From Isoetes taiwanensis (Eukaryota; Streptophyta; Lycopodiopsida; Isoetales; Isoetaceae): a stretch of DNA of 64,000 nucleotides. The stretch lies in assembly GCA_021234155.1 (NCBI GenBank), contig JAJEKV010000003.1:23449218-23513217 (forward strand). The letters run 5' to 3'. The notes under the pieces are model-generated. The model ran no database searches, was not told where the DNA came from, and was given only the letters and a program-made list of their open reading frames with translations. A program made the position numbers and the translations under genes. This document shows positions 30,901 to 40,985 of this stretch, piece by piece; the stretch's first letter is position 1, and each line of letters begins with the position of its first letter.

Positions 30901-33390
30901 TTGCTGGATTGGCCATAAGCTGGGCACGTACTACACGCATCTCATCATATAACTTCATCTTCTCCTGTTGAAAGGCCTTGGCTCTGTTACTACCCCATTG
31001 CTTAACCCAAGCTTTAACTTTCTTCAGCTTACATGACCATTCTTGCATGCTTTTAGTCCGAGAAACTTTTGGCAGAGAGGCTAGGAACTGTTTAAAGGGT
31101 GTACAAAATTCAGGTTTGTTAAGGTAACTGGAGTTGAATTTGAACGGTGTGGCTCCTCTCATAGATGATGCAAAAGGTAGGTCAAAAAATAGCTTTTGAG
31201 GTATATGGTCTGACTGCGTGAACCCCTGGTCACCTTCAACATAATGCTTATCCAAAAATGGGGCAGTTCTACTTACCAGATAGAATCGATCTAGGAGGCA
31301 ATATACACGCTTGTCCCCTGCTTGTTTGTTGCACCAAGAGTATTCCGAGCTTGATGGCGGGATAAGAGTGAACCCAATGGTGTCCACAAGGCTATCCCAT
31401 GAAAGTTTTTCTTCAACTGATAAGTTCCTGCGCAGACCTACCTTTTGGTCCCAATGCTCCGTCATGTTGAAGTCGCCGCCAAGGAGCCAATTATCAATTG
31501 GCTGATTTTGGATCCAAATTTGTAATTGCTTCCACAATAGAGCTCTTTCCTTTGGCTTATTGGATGCATAGATATTGATAATTGCCCATCTTATGCTGTC
31601 TGATTCTAGTATCAAAGCCTGCCACCTGCCATCTGGATGACAGAATGTGCTTATCACACTTTGGTTTCTCCATAACATGCCTACACCACCCTTGGTGCCA
31701 TTTGCTTTGCAGACAAAGGAATTGTATCCTCCTGCAATCCACTTCCCAAATGAATTAGCTTCAAACTCACCTAATCGATGTTCCTGAAACATGACAATAT
31801 CAGCTGCCATGGATCTTATTGCAGTAATGACTCTTGAGCGTTTCAGTGCTCCTCTGATACCCCTTAGGTTCCAGCTTACTATTTTCATTAAACAAACACA
31901 AGAATACTTTCCACCACTGGCCATGCAGCCCATTTTACATAGTGACAAAGTCTGCAGAAGGAGGATTATCCCTGGAACCCACCTCTGCATCAGTTCTGCC
32001 TTTCTTGTTTTTCTTCTTTTTCTTTTTAGCTGCAGGCTTTTCCAATGCAAGCACCACTTCAATGTGGGCATCCTCTGGGCTTACAGGAAATTCTTGAGTG
32101 TCCTCAGTAGCCGGAGGCCCTTCCTTGGGAGGCATAGACTCAACCATGGGCTTCTTCCCTTTTCCCTTTATGCTTTCCTTATCTGTGTATCTCTTGCTCT
32201 CAGAGCTATCCTTGTGAGTTACCCCAACAGACTGAATTTGATTGTCAGAATTTTTCCTTTCAAGCATTGGCAGATCATTCTCTAGTGATTGAAGAGCCAC
32301 GCTGGATTGATCTGAACTGCTAACATCTGAGCTTGTAGCAGGCCTCACGTCCACTTGGGCTTCTGCTTGAACCATTATGCAACGAGCAACAACCTGCTCT
32401 TCAGCCTCCTGGGTGGCCATTTCTGGTGCCACATGTAGAGTAAGAACAGGCCCACATGGAACCTGGGTGGCCATATCTGGCCGTAAAGAAAGAACAGGCT
32501 CACTTGGAACCTGGGCATCAGTTGGGTTGTTGATGGCTACACATGCTTGAGTAGACGTGGGTGTCCCACTGGTTGTTGCAAGGAAGTTGATATGCACCTG
32601 TCTCTGTTCTGGTTCCTGCATAACTGACGAGTTTGGCATAGGCCTTGCCAAATATGGAGATATCTTTAATGGCCCAACTAGTGGGCCTTCTTGGGGCTCA
32701 ACTGATGGAGGTCTCTGCTTGGAGCATTCGCCAACTTCATAGTGGTTAGGAAGAGAACCATCTAGCATTTGCCCACGTCCTCTACCACGGTTATGATTCC
32801 TACGGCCCACTCTGCCACTACGTCCCCTTGCCCTGACTTCTGTCCAATCAGGCAGTTGAGCACCAGCTGTTTCTTCAACGTTCTGAGAAGGTGGTGCTTG
32901 TGTACAGCCCTCCCTGTGCAGCCTAGCTTGGCAACTTTCACAAGATGGAGGGAGACCTTCTAATTTAAGGGGGAACCAAACCAACTTATCACTGTAGCCC
33001 ATGAATGATAATCCATCTGGGATTGGCTTGAGTAGATCAACAGTAAACCGAATTCTGGGAGTGGCATCTGGCTTGATCTCCAGCATGAGAAACTCCCCAA
33101 CAGGGGAGCAAATTGCTTTCAAGGCTGGTTCAGTCCAATACTCAGGGCTTAATCCCCTTAAGGTAGCCCACACTGGATATGGAACGGACTGTGGATTATC
33201 ACAATCAAAATCAGCTTGCCATCTCTGCAAGTAGAATTCACCCTGCTCAGAAGTGATGACTCCTTTTCTGAGCAGCATCTCCACCTCCTTGGAAGAGTTT
33301 AATTCAACAATAAAGTGAGGGGACCCCAGCCAGTAAATTCTAGGGATTACTGGCGCCCTACAGATTCTCTCTATAACCCTCCTGGCCATC
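27965..33390 (-). mobile_element. LINE family C (L1-like), nested in the gypsy element
   Basis: Minus-strand order: ORF1 (DUF4283-like, CCHC), endonuclease-RT ORF2, zinc-finger C-terminus, 3' end in an AT-rich stretch near 27965-28010 without a long poly(A). The gypsy protease frame stops matching near 33390 and ORF1 appears to lack its first 50 or so residues, so the LINE is probably 5'-truncated. Target duplications were not identified. It has the same orientation as its host element. Confidence 0.85.
28077..31888 (-). pseudogene. LINE family C ORF2: endonuclease, RT, zinc finger
   Basis: The start at 31888 gives MKIVSWNLRG, the standard APE-type endonuclease opening, with LLGGDFNM near 31460. 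RT follows: KLDFKRAFDTVRWDSI near 30070, RKGVRQGCPLAPYIF near 29920, and the intact active-site box FADD near 29775. LSMAGRVTIANSVL lies near 29430. The C-terminal zf-RVT region reads WLSWRNGIATKTWLL near 28560. A TGG-to-TGA type stop at 29486-29488 and a frameshift near 28570 disable it. Otherwise it is close to full length, so it was probably mobile not long ago. Confidence 0.9.
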
Positions 33391-35153
33391 CGTTTGACGC
33401 CCATTTGTTTGCGGAGTTTATCCGTGATGAGATTGACTGCACTACCTCCATCGATTTGAACATGGTTGACTTGCTGATTTCCCACCGTTGCATGGACCGT
33501 GGGTGTAGAGGTAGCCACAGCCCCAACTAAAACAGTTGGGAGTGGTAACTGGTCCTTGAGAGCAGGACAGAGTTTTAAAATGGTAGCCAAGCTTAAAGGA
33601 ATTTTGATCTTGGCAAGCTCCTCTTGGAGTTCGAGAGGTACATGAGAAAAAGGATCTGCTGGTTCCACTGGTGCGGGAGTGCGTGGCAGGGAAGCAGCAA
33701 CTTCTTTGAGTAAGTCAACCTCGGCTGCAATATTGGGATATGTCTGAGAGCGTGGAGGTTGAGATGTTGAAGGTGGATCTTGTCTTTGTTGAGCTCTAGT
33801 GGTGGCATGAACATTTGCCAATGTGCGGCCTTCAGCAGCTTGCATGAGATTCAAAATGCTTTGGCGAACTTTGGGCATGACATTTGGCATGAGCTTTTCT
33901 AAGTCAGGTGCAAAGTGAACCTTTTTTTCGTCCTCATGAGGAAGGGTGTCAACTGCAAAGGCAGGTTGCGTGTCCTTCTGAATAATAGTCAAGGGACGTG
34001 ATGCCTTGGTCTGGCGTGAAACTAGACCAACCCAATTTGACGGCTGTACGGGAGGATTAAGTGCCTGAAAAATTTCCTCTTGGGCTTGTTGATCCAGCTG
34101 AGGTTGATTTGCTGGAGCTGGTTGATAGCGTGATTGCTGAGGCGCTCTTGGGGGCTTCTTAAGAACTGGTCGCGGGCCTTGTTTGCCATTAGCTAGCCAG
34201 AGTTGGTAAGCCGTGAGGCGGACCGATGTGGTCTGATTGGTACCAGGAAGCTGTACCTGAACCTGTGGAAGTTGAGGACACGCCGTGGTGGTATGACCCC
34301 ATTCTTGACAGTGATAACACTGAGCTTTAGAAGGATCAAAAGGAGGTCGTTGGTTGGATCCCCGTGGTTGGTCCTGTTGCTGATAGAGTTGCGTGGGCTG
34401 CACCTGAAGAGGTGGCTGCTGATAGTGCGATTGTGGCTGAGGTGTGGTTTGCACTTGATAAACCATTTTGTTGCGGAACGGTGTGGGATGAGTGCGAGTG
34501 CACTCTTCCGTGGCATGATTGCACATGTTGCATCGCTTGCAATGAGGCGGGCCATTGGTGGAGTTGCACTCATTGGCCAAATGGCCTTGATATTTGCAAA
34601 TATGGCACCAGATTTGACTGCGCTGTGGATTAGCGTGTTGAGGCTGAACAGCCGTTTGTGGAACCATGACGGGTGGAATGAACGGGAGCTCTTGAAGAGC
34701 CACGCCTCGGGAGGAAACATTGACGGAGTGATTGACAAGGTCGATAGCCTGCTCCAAAGTTTTTGGACGCAGGTATTCAGTCATGAGTCGAATAGCAGGA
34801 GGAAGTCCTTGGAGAAACCAGACCAAAATCTGGCTCTGTGTAGGGTACTCCTTGAGCTTGCTTAGCAGAATGTGAAGTCGATCCGCAAAATCCCGGGCAG
34901 ACTCCGTGGGTTCTTGTTGAAGTTCATTGAGTTGCTTGAGATGAAGTTGATCATCATCCGTGGTTCCGTAATGAGAGAGAAAAGCAGTGCGCATTTCGGA
35001 CCAGTCTTGTTTCCAATGGCTTTTGTTGGACATGAGCCATTGATGAGGAGAGCCACGCCGGTGTGGTGGAAAAAGATGTGGAATTTCAGTTGAGGTTGCG
35101 GCGTGACCATTTAGGACAGAGAGCCTCAAATTCTTCCATGTGGGCCCGAGCAC
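31935..35153 (-). CDS. Chimeric ORF: gypsy Gag-protease fused to LINE ORF1
   Basis: 1072 codons without a stop. Residues 1 to about 150 are the gag capsid region (DWSEMRTAFLSHYG, FADRLHILLSKL). Three knuckles follow: CHICKYQGHLANEC, CKRCNMCNHATEEC and CYHCQEWGHTTTAC. Then come a Gln/Pro-rich linker and the protease active site (QIDGGSAVNLI) near 33440. From about 33390 the frame runs into LINE ORF1: a DUF4283-like segment (WATLRGLSPEYW), a CCHC-like motif (CESCQARLHREGC), a variable linker, and a basic tail with a Lys run (about 31990-32010), where it ends next to ORF2. Whether the fusion is expressed is unknown; it most likely reflects chance in-frame insertion. Confidence 0.85.
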   Translation of the reverse strand: MLGPTWKNLRLSVLNGHAATSTEIPHLFPPHRRGSPHQWLMSNKSHWKQDWSEMRTAFLSHYGTTDDDQLHLKQLNELQQEPTESARDFADRLHILLSKLKEYPTQSQILVWFLQGLPPAIRLMTEYLRPKTLEQAIDLVNHSVNVSSRGVALQELPFIPPVMVPQTAVQPQHANPQRSQIWCHICKYQGHLANECNSTNGPPHCKRCNMCNHATEECTRTHPTPFRNKMVYQVQTTPQPQSHYQQPPLQVQPTQLYQQQDQPRGSNQRPPFDPSKAQCYHCQEWGHTTTACPQLPQVQVQLPGTNQTTSVRLTAYQLWLANGKQGPRPVLKKPPRAPQQSRYQPAPANQPQLDQQAQEEIFQALNPPVQPSNWVGLVSRQTKASRPLTIIQKDTQPAFAVDTLPHEDEKKVHFAPDLEKLMPNVMPKVRQSILNLMQAAEGRTLANVHATTRAQQRQDPPSTSQPPRSQTYPNIAAEVDLLKEVAASLPRTPAPVEPADPFSHVPLELQEELAKIKIPLSLATILKLCPALKDQLPLPTVLVGAVATSTPTVHATVGNQQVNHVQIDGGSAVNLITDKLRKQMGVKRMARRVIERICRAPVIPRIYWLGSPHFIVELNSSKEVEMLLRKGVITSEQGEFYLQRWQADFDCDNPQSVPYPVWATLRGLSPEYWTEPALKAICSPVGEFLMLEIKPDATPRIRFTVDLLKPIPDGLSFMGYSDKLVWFPLKLEGLPPSCESCQARLHREGCTQAPPSQNVEETAGAQLPDWTEVRARGRSGRVGRRNHNRGRGRGQMLDGSLPNHYEVGECSKQRPPSVEPQEGPLVGPLKISPYLARPMPNSSVMQEPEQRQVHINFLATTSGTPTSTQACVAINNPTDAQVPSEPVLSLRPDMATQVPCGPVLTLHVAPEMATQEAEEQVVARCIMVQAEAQVDVRPATSSDVSSSDQSSVALQSLENDLPMLERKNSDNQIQSVGVTHKDSSESKRYTDKESIKGKGKKPMVESMPPKEGPPATEDTQEFPVSPEDAHIEVVLALEKPAAKKKKKKNKKGRTDAEVGSRDNPPSADFVTM

Positions 35154-35799
35154 TTTGGTCTAACGGTTTGCCTTTCGTGTTGCCAAAGGTGGGATAAGTC
35201 GGCCAAGAGTCCGGAAGGTAGATGTGAAAGTCTTTGGGCTGGACAGAACAAAGTGTAGTGAGGATATTGAGGTTGAGGTGGATTTGGCATTGTGCCCGAC
35301 GGACCACGATGAAGGGGTGATTGCGGTGAGAAACCGAAGTAAGCCGGAGCATTGGTTTTGAGATCCGTAAGGTTGTAAGCAGGGAAGAGCGGTGGGAAAG
35401 CGAGGGGAAAGGATATTCTCCCGGTGGGCAAAAGGAGACATGTGGATAGCCCGCCCACCCGGAGAGATGGATGGTTGCGAAGGAAGAGGTATGGCCTGAA
35501 GAATGATGGATGTAGGCATGTTCGGGGTGTGAAAATACGGTTGAGAAGGTTGAGCGGATAAGGCTCGATAGTGATGAGGGGTGAGGTTGGGAGCAATGTT
35601 TGCACGCTTTGGGGGGGAACCGGGACGAGGCCGACACGAGGAGTGGGTGGCGGACCGAGCCCTAGGCCGAAGATGGCCTCCCTCTATGTCGCAAAGCAGA
35701 TCCATACATGTCACGAACAGTTTCCCGACGCTGATGGCGCTCCAAGCGAGATGCCGTCTGAGAAAGGAGTTCTTCTGGCGTGAAATTACGGACAGACAT
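35100..35799 (-). pseudogene. Gag N-terminus of the Athila/Tat-like element
   Basis: The likely Gag start is ATG at 35799 (MSVRNFTPEELLSQTASRLE), 47 bp after the 5' LTR. The frame breaks near 35640 and continues in others through a His/Ser/Pro-rich stretch to YLPDSWPTYPTFGNTKG near 35180. It then enters the frame that opens at 35153. Two or more frameshifts separate the parts. Confidence 0.65.
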
Positions 35800-35846
35800 G
35801 GCGACAGAAGAAAGTAGGAGAAAATCAGACCCGCAGCTGGCGGCGG

Positions 35847-36428
35847 TGTTTTGGGGTCCGGGTTCGGGGAACTCGAAGACAGCCCTCCGGAGGACCCGTG
35901 GATCTAACAGGAGAGTCCGGGGGACTATGTCACGCGGGATTTGCTGAAAGAGAAGAAAAAGAAGAGAACAGAACAAATGAGAGAAAGATGATAAGCTTCC
36001 TTGATATCAATGATGAAAATACATGAGCTCTCGCAATAGAGAGAAAACTGAAAGGGAGACAAGACTCAAAACTCATCTAAAAACTTATGAGCTAACTCTA
36101 CTCATATATATAGTACAATGGCCTTGGGCCCAATATAGACATTCTCGCCCGATTCTCGGTTTGGACTCGAAGGAGGCCTGATTTGCGTGAATGTTGGCGG
36201 TGCCTCTTGAAGTGCCTAGAATCACGCTGACGCCGACGCTGGGTGACGGGTCATCACTTGTCCGAAGGGCGCCTCTTGTTGACAGCCAAAGGCTTTGATT
36301 GCGTGGCCTCGCCGCTAGTCTTCTGTGGAGGCTTGGATGTCTGACCCGTGGTTGACTGAGGATCTTTGAGCTTGACCTGGTCTGACGTATGCATGAATAG
36401 TCCTGTACCAGGAGGCACAGGACTAACA
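35847..36428 (-). repeat. 5' LTR of the Athila/Tat-like element
   Basis: Partner of 20225-20807. It starts TGTTTTGGGG and ends GGACTAACA. No standard TGG-starting primer site follows it; the minus strand continues CCGCCGCCAGCTGCGGG instead. Confidence 0.95.
36103..36113 (-). promoter_or_regulatory. TATA-like box in the 5' LTR
   Basis: The minus strand reads CTATATATATG inside the LTR, also present at 20482-20492 in the other LTR. It is a plausible core promoter for element transcription. Confidence 0.6.
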
Positions 36429-36433
36429 AAAGT
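36429..36433 (+). repeat. Target-site duplication AAAGT, right
   Basis: Identical to 20220-20224. On the minus strand it reads ACTTT and falls within the last membrane helix of the interrupted gene. Confidence 0.95.
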
Positions 36434-37500
36434 GCAAAGGATGCCAGCAATAGCTATCGTAGTTGCAATATTAGCTCGATGCTTATAGGGTATAGTTGCA
36501 AACTACCGCCGCAAAGTCGCCCTAACACAAAGTTAATCGACAATGCAAGCAACAAAGCTGTATAAAACAATCTACGTACAATAATTGATACAGTTGTACC
36601 TATATATGTGAGAAATTGATAACATGGCTCCACTCCTGCTATAACAGTTGCAACAACAAAGAAAAATAGCAGGATGTTGAATGCCCAAAATATCCGCACT
36701 CCCATATGCTTCTAATATGCTCCACTCGGGAGTTGACGCCAACCAGCAAATTTGACGCTTGCAATTAGAGCAGCACCCACTAAAATTGCATTTGTTGAAT
36801 CTATATACACTTGATGATCCTGATACAACAGTTCCTGATACAATTTCAGTAAACCCTTGTCATGTTGCATAACTTAGTGCGGCCTTCCCATTCTAGACTT
36901 CTGAATTGGCAACAGATCTCGTTTAGACTTTTTTGTCCTACAAAGTGTAGCAAAAATTTCTGCCCAACCTAAAGTAGTTCGACCAAACTATTTATCCTTT
37001 TTATTCAATGTTCCCTTATGGTGTTGATGGATGAATTCAATAGTGTCTTTGTTCTTTCCATAAAAGCTATCCACAAAAGCAAGATGTCATTTATTTTTTA
37101 TAACTAGACCGTTTTTCTTACAAATCTTGGCTCTCGACTATCTTATTCTTCCTTGCTTACATATTTGCCTCTTTAAAACGATTTCCAAAGACCAAACTTT
37201 TCACTCAAAGTGCTTATTAATGTTTTGGCAAATATCGTATGCACCATATAAAGAGCATGGTACAAAGCATCATGTCCCAGAGTATCTAGAGTCTGCAAAT
37301 TGATGGAAGAGCTTATGTTACGTTTTAGGAATTTTGTGCTTTATTTTTGCAGTCTAGTGGGCTGCAATCTCGCCGATACTATTTCTTATATTTAAATCAA
37401 GTTTTAAAACACGGATAAGAGTTACAAGACTATCAATCTAGTCGCTTTTGTAATAAGTTGTTGCATAGTGGAGAACAATATTTTTAGCAGAAGATTGAAA
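36434..37500 (-). pseudogene. Ankyrin-repeat/PGG-domain membrane protein, interrupted
   Basis: The minus strand shows degenerate ankyrin repeats (NIVLHYATTYYKSD and LDLNIRNSIGEIAAH near 37390-37470, DTLGHDALYHAL near 37260-37300, then FVDSFYGKNKDTIEF near 37040-37080). A PGG-like segment follows near 36735-36812 (NAILVGAALIASVKFAGW, PSGAY). Downstream are hydrophobic helices (FWAFNILLFFFVVATVIAGV and ANIATTIAIAGILC). This is the layout of plant ACD6/ITN1-type plasma-membrane ankyrin proteins. A TAG after PSGAY, other stops and frame changes mark it as decayed or badly sequenced, and the gypsy element cuts its last helix at 36434. Confidence 0.7.
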
Positions 37501-38377
37501 TGTTGTTGATTAATTGATTTTGTAGATTGGCCAATTACCATGAAAGTTGCCTGATGGCTTGTGAATGTCCTGTGGTATTTTCATTGTTCATTTGATGGCC
37601 AGAAGATTGGGAAATCCTGGAGCACTAGAATCATATGCTGACTCATATCGTGCTAGGTTGAGAAGATTTAAGGACTGCCATTAGAAGTCTTTAAAGTTAA
37701 CGTACTTGGGTATTTGGAAATGGATTCACCAACTACCTATTTCATTTTGTTTTGATGCAAAAAAATTATATACATACAACCTCGGTTTTATTTGGTGGGG
37801 AGGTGAATATACAAATAACTGGAAGGTTGGGATTATAGAGTGGCAATGATACTGAGGTGATGGCATCCAAGGGAGTAGATATTGAACAAGATATGGGGAG
37901 CTTATTGAATGATGCAAGCTTGTTAGTTCTGCTACATTTCTATGCTACAGTTCAACATCAAATCTCTCTGACATTGTGAAAATGAGGCTAATTTTAAGCA
38001 TCAACCAGATGAGGATTTATCTCAAACTAGTTTTGTGGTTGGTTTTCATCGTTACTTTATTGAGAAAAAAGAGCTCAACTGCAGTTCGTTTTGAACGAAG
38101 TAAAATTATATTCTTGGAGCCAGAAGGAACTTCACTTTTGCAGATTTGAAGCACGATTCCTCTGTCCTGAAGAATGTCTTTTCGAGCAATCCCTGCAGGA
38201 AGTTGAGCAACAGAAGCGAATAAATTATTCGATTCTTACCCTAGAGAAAATCCCTATAACACATGGGTTATTCTACGAGGATCCCATAAATTCTTGCACT
38301 GAACTTGATTGTTGAGTGCTGTCTTTGAATTTTCTTGTGTTCTCATGTTTGGGCCTCCTATTCTAGGTGTCATATAG

Positions 38378-38478
38378 TGAGCAAACTCGTGTTGAGCAGA
38401 CTCGTGTTGTCTAGGTACAAATTTTGAGCAGACTCGTGTGTCTAGGTACAAATTTTGAGCAGACTCGTGTTGAGCAAA
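38378..38478 (+). repeat. Short tandem repeat with GAGCAGACTCGTGT units
   Basis: GAGCA(G/A)ACTCGTGT recurs four to five times, alternating with TCTAGGTACAAATTTT, giving a period of about 34 bp. No function is visible. Confidence 0.85.
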
Positions 38479-39159
38479 TTGCACAACTGGAGATGGGAAA
38501 TTTGGAGGCTAATGCGAATGAACTGCCATGCTCGCTAAAGCTTGGGCAGATCCCTTGTATTTGTATCTTCTTTCTCTCCTTAGAAAAGAAGACTAGAACG
38601 GTTGGAGTTAGAGAAACGAGAGGCAATAGGTGTTTTTTGACAGCTATTTTTGTGCACATATGTGATCCTTCTTGCAGATAAGCATGTAATATTTTTGCAC
38701 ATGTGGGCATGTGTTTTCTCTGGGTGCCATCTTGTCCATGTACCTATATGCTAGTTTGATGTGAAGTGAATGCATGTTGTTAAACCTGTCATACAAGCCC
38801 CCACACAGGTACATGCCCATTTTGAAGGAAGATAAATTGTACATTCCAGTAAGTGTTGTAGGATTTGCCATCTTTTGCAAATGAGAATGAGTGGAAATTG
38901 TATGTCAAATTATATTGGGTCATGCAGGTGAAGAAATATCAAGGATACAACTTTATATCAAGGACCACGTGGAAACGCACAAATGGTAAGTTGCTTCATA
39001 TGATTATTGTTTTATTAAGGCGGTGTGTATGTATCGCCATTGTGAATACTCATTATTATGTAGACCACTAACTATGATAAAAAAAGTACAGCCATGGGAG
39101 AGTTGATGCAATGCCATCTAACCTTTGTAAATTAAATTAATTAAGCCTTTCCAAAAGGC

Positions 39160-39455
39160 GTTCCATGATGAAGCCTTGGTAAATTCATTGCCCATGTCAC
39201 ACCTATTAAGAATAAACTCTCGTGGCAATTTTCAACCAAAGGTCATAACAATTCAAGTCATTTTTTAATTTTATTAATGGACAAATTTCAAGCCAAGACA
39301 TAGAAACAATTCGTTTTAGTTCCAAAAGTGTGTTTGTTCCATGATGTTCCATGATGAAGGCTTCAACCATAAGGTCATAACAATTCAACTATTAAATGGG
39401 ACAGAATTTTGAGCCCAAACATAGAAACAAAGCATGGTTTAATTCATTGGTCCCT
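39160..39455 (+). repeat. Imperfect direct duplication
   Basis: TCAACCA(t)AAGGTCATAACAATTCAA occurs near 39231 and 39363. Each copy is followed by GGACA, TTTCAAGCC/TTTGAGCCC and ACATAGAAACAA. TTCCATGATGAAG occurs at about 39165 and 39347. Confidence 0.75.
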
Positions 39456-40785
39456 ATCGAGAACCTTATCGACAATCGCCCAACATCATAAAAAACATAG
39501 TATAGTTTGGTTGATTGATCGAGAATGCATGAATAGCATGAGCGTTACCGCAAACTTTGCTCAATGTCATAAGTAATAACTTCTGATATTGTTGCTTGCT
39601 CTAACCCCATTGGTATTCTTGTGGTCGGTCATTATATCATCATTGGAGGGCGTTATAATTTCGTGAATGGTGGCGATTAATTCGATTTCAAGGGTTCCAT
39701 GACATACCTAGACCACAAATCAAAGCGAATTATCTCCTCAAATTGCTTTTATTAAAAGCTTTTAAAATTCTTTGTAATCTATTCACCCATTAATGTCCCT
39801 TCAAAATCCATCAAGACACCTGCTTTTCTATTATTAGGAGGAACCAAATATCAGGACATCAAATGAAACACATACCTACGGAATGAGTTTGACTCTTCTA
39901 CCAACAACGTTTTAGAAAGCACATAATTTTATTCTTGTTGTAATTGCATAACCCCTGGTTAATAGACACAATTGCCAATTATTGATAGTATACAACCTCA
40001 AAATAGAGAATAATCTGGACATAACCTATGCAATAACATTGCTAAGATATGGGTATAGTCAAATTTCTACCATCATAAAGGTCATTACCACCTTATCTTA
40101 GAGGGCTCTTTCGAGCATTTTGAATTGGAGAGATGATATGTTGTAGGGGAATTTGCTAAGCCTCATTCCATATAAGTACCATAGAAATATCATGGTCATG
40201 ATCTATAAAGCCCAAAAATAGCTTGTCTTGACATCATATGAATATAAAACCTAATCATGACAACTAATCCAAGATGAGAAAATGGTCTAAGAACATCTCA
40301 AGCTGGGCGGCAAAGAAACAATGGTTCTTTGCCGCTGACTTTGCATTTCAATTTTGGCTAGCATCAATTCTTCCTCGAGGCAACCCCGCAAAAAAAATTA
40401 TAGAGGTGTAGATGTGCTTATCTATGCACAACTCCATAAGCCAAAGTCACGAGAGAGCATCAAAGTGGATCAAAACAACAAAAACGTCTTAGCATTTCAA
40501 TTTCGGCGAAATGTCAATTCTTCTTCGAGGCAACCTGCATCATGAACATGTCTTCTTGTGTTGCATCATCAGCGTATCTTAAAAAGCAAAGTAAAAGAAT
40601 AAGCGAAAAATCTTACTAAACACCATAGGAAGGCATTTAGCTTTTTTAGGCGAGGGATATGGTGAGGCTGCAATCTAAGGAAGAGTTTGAGCTATATATG
40701 GATCTGCTTTGCCTATAATATAAACCATAGCCCAAGAAGGTTAGAAACATACCTAGAAAGCGTGCTAACAGCGACATCTTCATTC

Positions 40786-40985
40786 TTTGGCATGCTATTA
40801 TAGTTGAATCTTTGCATAGCATCGAGCAATGACATAGTACAAATGCAGATAATCATCGGCTCTTTAGGTAGCCATCTTTATTGTTGGCATGCTATTATAG
40901 CTCAATCACTTTGCATATTATCGAGCAATGACATAGTATTCAAGCAAATCGTCATCGGATCTTGGTAGCCAATCACTTTAGCCTC
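40786..40985 (+). repeat. Imperfect tandem duplication, about 100 bp
   Basis: GGCATGCTATTATAG and ATCGAGCAATGACATAGTA occur in both halves, with ATC(A/G)TCATCGG and GGTAGCCA after each. Confidence 0.85.

Larger units (their letters stand above)
20225..36428 (-). mobile_element. Athila/Tat-like Ty3/gypsy element with nested LINE
   Basis: A 16.2-kb element bounded by LTRs of 583 and 582 bp that start TGTT and end AACA, with a perfect AAAGT duplication outside. Removing the nested LINE (about 27965-33390) leaves about 10.8 kb. Minus-strand order: 5' LTR, gag with three zinc knuckles, protease, [LINE], RT, RNase H, integrase, an extra ORF region (21259-23800), a polypurine tract, 3' LTR. The extra ORF after integrase and the FQDD RT box suggest the Athila side of the family. 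The LTRs are nearly identical over their first 290 bp, so insertion was fairly recent. Confidence 0.93.

Noticed and set aside
34203-34865. 220-codon open frame on the plus strand
   Set aside because: Antisense of the gag zinc-knuckle region, which has clear CCHC motifs on the minus strand.
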